Origin: Vibrio splendidus
GTDB lineage: Bacteria > Pseudomonadota > Gammaproteobacteria > Enterobacterales > Vibrionaceae
Length of the DNA stretch: 64,000 nucleotides
Direction of reading: 5' to 3'
NCBI RefSeq assembly: GCF_002873455.1
Contig: NZ_MCUN01000014.1
Coordinates: 1 to 64,000, forward strand
Shown: positions 61,446-64,000 of the stretch, in pieces
How the letters are laid out: every line of letters starts with the position of its first letter
How positions within the stretch are numbered: position 1 is the first letter of the stretch
Notes under the pieces: model-generated
What the model was told of the DNA's origin: nothing
The model's database searches: none
Seen by the model: the letters and a program-made list of their open reading frames with translations, nothing else
Program-made: the position numbers and the translations under genes

Positions 61446-61946
61446 TTGTCTTACACCCCGCAACAACATCGAGTAAATAAGAAACTGGGCGAATGCCTAG
61501 CTATCGCTAATCAACATTTTTCTCGTGAATTTCCATGCCCAACCATCACTTACAAGTTAAGAGGAAAGGCAGCGGGAAAAGCCTACCTTCAGTTAAACGA
61601 GATCAAACTCAACCAAGTGCTATTCAGCGAAAATGAAGACGCCTTTATTAACGAAGTCGTGCCTCATGAACTCGCACATCTGATCACACATCAGGTATTC
61701 GGACGAGTTAGGCCTCACGGGAATGAGTGGAAATATGTGATGGAAAAGGTATTCAATGTACCGGCCAGAACCACCCACAGCTTAGAGATAACCTCAGTTC
61801 AGGGAAAAACCTTTGAGTACCGCTGTGATTGCACTACTTATCCCCTGTCGATTAGAAGACACAACAAAGTCATCCGTAACCAATCAACGTATCGTTGCCA
61901 ACAATGTCAGCAAACCTTAGCTTTTACCGGCCTTCAATTGAGCTAA
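61446..61946 (+). CDS. sprT: SprT family zinc metalloprotease-like protein
   Basis: SprT-like proteins resemble the protease domain of eukaryotic Spartan; the E. coli role is unclear. The 166-residue product has the HExxH motif in VVPHELAHLITHQ near residues 73-85 with a downstream His, and a C-terminal zinc ribbon (CDC..CQQC near 137 and 155). It starts at TTG, with GGAG 10 bp upstream, right after a terminator. The order metK-sprT-endA matches E. coli. Confidence 0.9.
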   Translation: MSYTPQQHRVNKKLGECLAIANQHFSREFPCPTITYKLRGKAAGKAYLQLNEIKLNQVLFSENEDAFINEVVPHELAHLITHQVFGRVRPHGNEWKYVMEKVFNVPARTTHSLEITSVQGKTFEYRCDCTTYPLSIRRHNKVIRNQSTYRCQQCQQTLAFTGLQLS

Positions 61947-62043
61947 GTCTTAATCTCACAAGTTAACGCGAATAAATGTAATAGAGAGAACTAACATTTG
62001 AGTGCTAGACTGTTGTTTATCATACTTTCATCAGTCTTTTTCT

Positions 62044-62622
62044 ATGCAAAAAACCACTCAAAAAGCATTTGGCATATCGGTGTCTTTCTACCTATCAATA
62101 GTATTTGGCCTACTGGTAACCCAAAGCGTTTTCGCCGCTCCACCAAGTTCGTTCTCCAAAGCAAAAAAAGAAGCCGTGAAGATTTATCTCGATCACCCGA
62201 CTTCATTTTATTGTGGTTGTGACATCACTTGGAAAGACAAAAAGAAAGGTATCCCCGACCTCGACGGTTGTGGTTATCAAGTGAGAAAACAACAAAAGCG
62301 TGCTTCCCGTATTGAATGGGAACACGTGGTTCCAGCTTGGCAATTTGGCCACCAGCGTCAGTGCTGGCAAGATGGCGGACGTAAGAACTGCACTCGCAAT
62401 GACAAAATATTTAAATCGATGGAAGCCGACCTTCATAACCTGACTCCGGCAATTGGCGAGGTGAACGGTGATCGTTCGAACTACAACTTCAGTCAATGGA
62501 ATGGAATGGACGGCGTGAGCTATGGTCAATGCGAAATGCAGGTCAACTTCAAACAGCGTAAGGTTATGCCACCAGACAGAGCAAAAGGTTCTATCGCGCG
62601 TTACTCTAGCGATTTTTCTTAG
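62044..62622 (+). pseudogene. endA: Truncated endonuclease I (EndA/Dns/Vvn family)
   Basis: Periplasmic or secreted nonspecific nuclease that degrades extracellular DNA and limits natural transformation in vibrios. The 192-residue product has a signal peptide (cleavage after VFA), the active-site motif [11 protein letters not shown] near 97-107 and [21 protein letters not shown]. coli EndA and Vibrio Vvn continue for about 60 residues after the segment GAIAR/GSIAR; here GSIAR is followed by YSSDFS and a stop. The 3' end was probably replaced by insertion of the recombinase-bearing element. The ATG lacks a clear ribosome site; a GTG at 62002 is an alternative start. Residual activity is uncertain. 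Confidence 0.82.
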
Positions 62623-62705
62623 AAATCCAACTTCTACGATTTTTTATTGAGAAATAATATACTACCTTGATCTTAGTGAATGAGAATGATAGGTGAGTTT
62701 TCAGC

Positions 62706-64000
62706 ATGGGAACAAAGGAAGTAGTAGGACACCAACTAGAGAATGTAGAGTTCAAAACGCCCACTATTGTATTGAACAAGACAACCGGAGCATATGAAGT
62801 TTCATACCCTGCTAAATCAAGCGCAACTTTCATAAATAGAATTAGACTTCTGTACTATGTTCAGTTTGATGATAAAGGTAAGTGCATCGCCTATGACCCG
62901 ATTATTCCTGCAAACAACTATCTAATTGATTTGAAGATCAACAAAAACATAAAAGATACAAACCATCATAGCAACGGTCTCATTCAATACTTTACTAAAC
63001 TACTTGAATGGGGGCTAGATTGGGATGAATTTGCATTCAGAGACTCTTCACGCCCTACATACAAATTTAAATACTATCTCGAAACCACTGTAAAGTCGGC
63101 ATCAAGCGAAGTTCATTTGGCAGCCTCAACGGCTTGTAATTATATGAGTGCTGTTAAAAATTTTTACTGCTATTACTTAGAGCGTGGATATAAGTTCGCA
63201 AACCCCCCACTTCACCATAAAAATATTACTATTAATTTAAATGCGGGGGACCGCAGAATGAACCCGACGAGAAAGGTGATAGTAGCGAGTTCTGACTTAA
63301 AACTAAATGTAAAAAAGACAAGATCAAAAGCTGAGCAAAAGCGTCCTCTAAAATCGCTATCCGATGATGAATGGAAACTTGTAAATGTAATTATCAAACA
63401 GAAAAAGAAAATACTAAAAAAAGATAAAAGAGGAAAATTGAGTATAGCCTCACTTCCCATTGAATATTCATACATGTGTATGCTAATGAGATGGTCTGGG
63501 CTAAGAAGAGCAGAAGTTGCAACTATTAGGAGGAGTCATGTTAAGAATCCTACTAAGCAAGAGCTTGAGCTTGGAGATATATTGGTCGATATTGCTCCTA
63601 GCAGTGGCGTCAGTACGAAGAATGGTAGCCCTAGGGTTGTCCGTATTCCGGCCTTATTGATGAAGCAACTTTACAACTACATTAACAGTGATAGATATAT
63701 AAAGCGAGAGTCTAAATACAAGAATACCAACCAAGAGAGTAGGCAATCCTCATATTTATTTCTGACAAATACGGGAAAAGGATTTGATAATGCAACTTTA
63801 AACGCTCGTTGGTCTGAGATAAGGAATACAATTCAAAAAGAGCTTAGATCGGAATTTAAACACAAACAACACAACCTCCGTTCGACATTTGCAGTTACAA
63901 GGTTAAGAGCATTGATTAATGCGGGATATAAATATGGAGATGCTTTAACAAAACTTCAGGAGGAAATGGGACATTTAGACCCAAAGGAAACGAAAGCGTA
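62706..64000 (+). CDS. Tyrosine recombinase/integrase (incomplete at window edge)
   Basis: Site-specific recombinase of an integrated element. The 431 complete codons translate without interruption. Catalytic residues are visible: Arg267 in SGLRRAEV, a Lys in STKNGSPR, His389 and Arg392 in HNLRSTFA, His423 in EMGHLD, and a final TA at 63999-64000 that fits the catalytic Tyr432 at the canonical nine-residue spacing. The N-terminal half (residues about 85-180) resembles a core-binding domain. GGTGAG lies 8 bp before the ATG. The gene is AT-rich and uses AGA, AGG and ATA codons freely, unlike its neighbours. The C-terminus and downstream partners lie outside the window. Confidence 0.93.
   Translation, partial: MGTKEVVGHQLENVEFKTPTIVLNKTTGAYEVSYPAKSSATFINRIRLLYYVQFDDKGKCIAYDPIIPANNYLIDLKINKNIKDTNHHSNGLIQYFTKLLEWGLDWDEFAFRDSSRPTYKFKYYLETTVKSASSEVHLAASTACNYMSAVKNFYCYYLERGYKFANPPLHHKNITINLNAGDRRMNPTRKVIVASSDLKLNVKKTRSKAEQKRPLKSLSDDEWKLVNVIIKQKKKILKKDKRGKLSIASLPIEYSYMCMLMRWSGLRRAEVATIRRSHVKNPTKQELELGDILVDIAPSSGVSTKNGSPRVVRIPALLMKQLYNYINSDRYIKRESKYKNTNQESRQSSYLFLTNTGKGFDNATLNARWSEIRNTIQKELRSEFKHKQHNLRSTFAVTRLRALINAGYKYGDALTKLQEEMGHLDPKETKA

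Noticed and set aside
62606..62833. 75-codon minus-strand frame at the endA/recombinase junction
   Set aside because: It overlaps both the end of endA and the start of the recombinase, lacks a ribosome site and has no recognisable domain.

Overview
The window is a piece of the large chromosome of a gammaproteobacterium, almost certainly a Vibrio. The evidence is gene order (truD-surE-pcm-nlpD-rpoS facing mutS; rpoE-rseABC-lepA-lepB-rnc-era-recO-pdxJ-acpS; zapA-ssrS-fau-rpiA-serA; tkt-epd-pgk-fbaA facing metK), the protein sequences, and intergenic palindromes of the kind scattered through Vibrio genomes. A Splendidus-clade species is my best guess, but that is inference. Nearly all of the window is conserved core genome; only the last 1.4 kb is clearly accessory.

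Layout. 1-456: a tRNA-Arg/tRNA-Ser array on the minus strand with one strong promoter. 893-7211 (minus): csrA, lysC, alaS, recA and pncC; recA has a LexA box filling its promoter spacer, and no recX lies between recA and alaS. 7336-9897: mutS on plus, meeting the minus block ftsB-ispD-ispF-truD-surE-pcm-nlpD-rpoS at a shared terminator. 16.1-16.4 kb: REP-like repeats, then eno, pyrG, mazG, relA and rlmD (all minus). 24.5-27.4 kb: barA on plus, followed by a 162-bp MITE-like element. 27.6-36.9 kb (minus): the rpoE regulatory operon, lepA-lepB and rnc-era-recO-pdxJ-acpS. 37.3-48.9 kb: nadB, the ygfX/sdhE pair, ygfZ, a YbaK-family deacylase, a candidate structured RNA, ytfK, ubiI/ubiH/ygfB (minus), then zapA, 6S RNA, fau, rpiA and serA (plus). 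49-60 kb: yggE, argP/argO, mscS, the glycolytic/gluconeogenic cluster fbaA-pgk-epd-tkt (minus) and metK (plus). 60.5-64 kb: a DUF2189 membrane protein, sprT, an endA (dns-type nuclease) gene lacking its usual C-terminus, and a tyrosine recombinase that runs off the window.

How it fits together. Several global stress and growth regulators are present: CsrA and BarA (carbon storage pathway), RpoS, RpoE with its RseA/B/C regulators, RelA and YtfK (stringent response), 6S RNA and RecA. The metabolic genes supply aspartate-family amino acids, serine, arginine export, NAD, PLP, isoprenoids, ubiquinone, CTP, SAM and central carbon intermediates. PurR-like half palindromes with the core GCAAACGTT recur upstream of rpiA (four), serA, fbaA and between tkt and metK, which suggests one LacI-family regulator ties the ribose-5-phosphate, serine and one-carbon genes together.

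Most notable items: the recombinase joined to a truncated endA, marking the left edge of an integrated element; an unannotated, well-closed RNA structure with a strong terminator at about 41.38-41.53 kb upstream of ytfK; the PurR-like motif network; the repeat elements; and the absence of recX. I see no complete new multi-gene system in the window. If one exists it would lie in the element to the right of position 64000.
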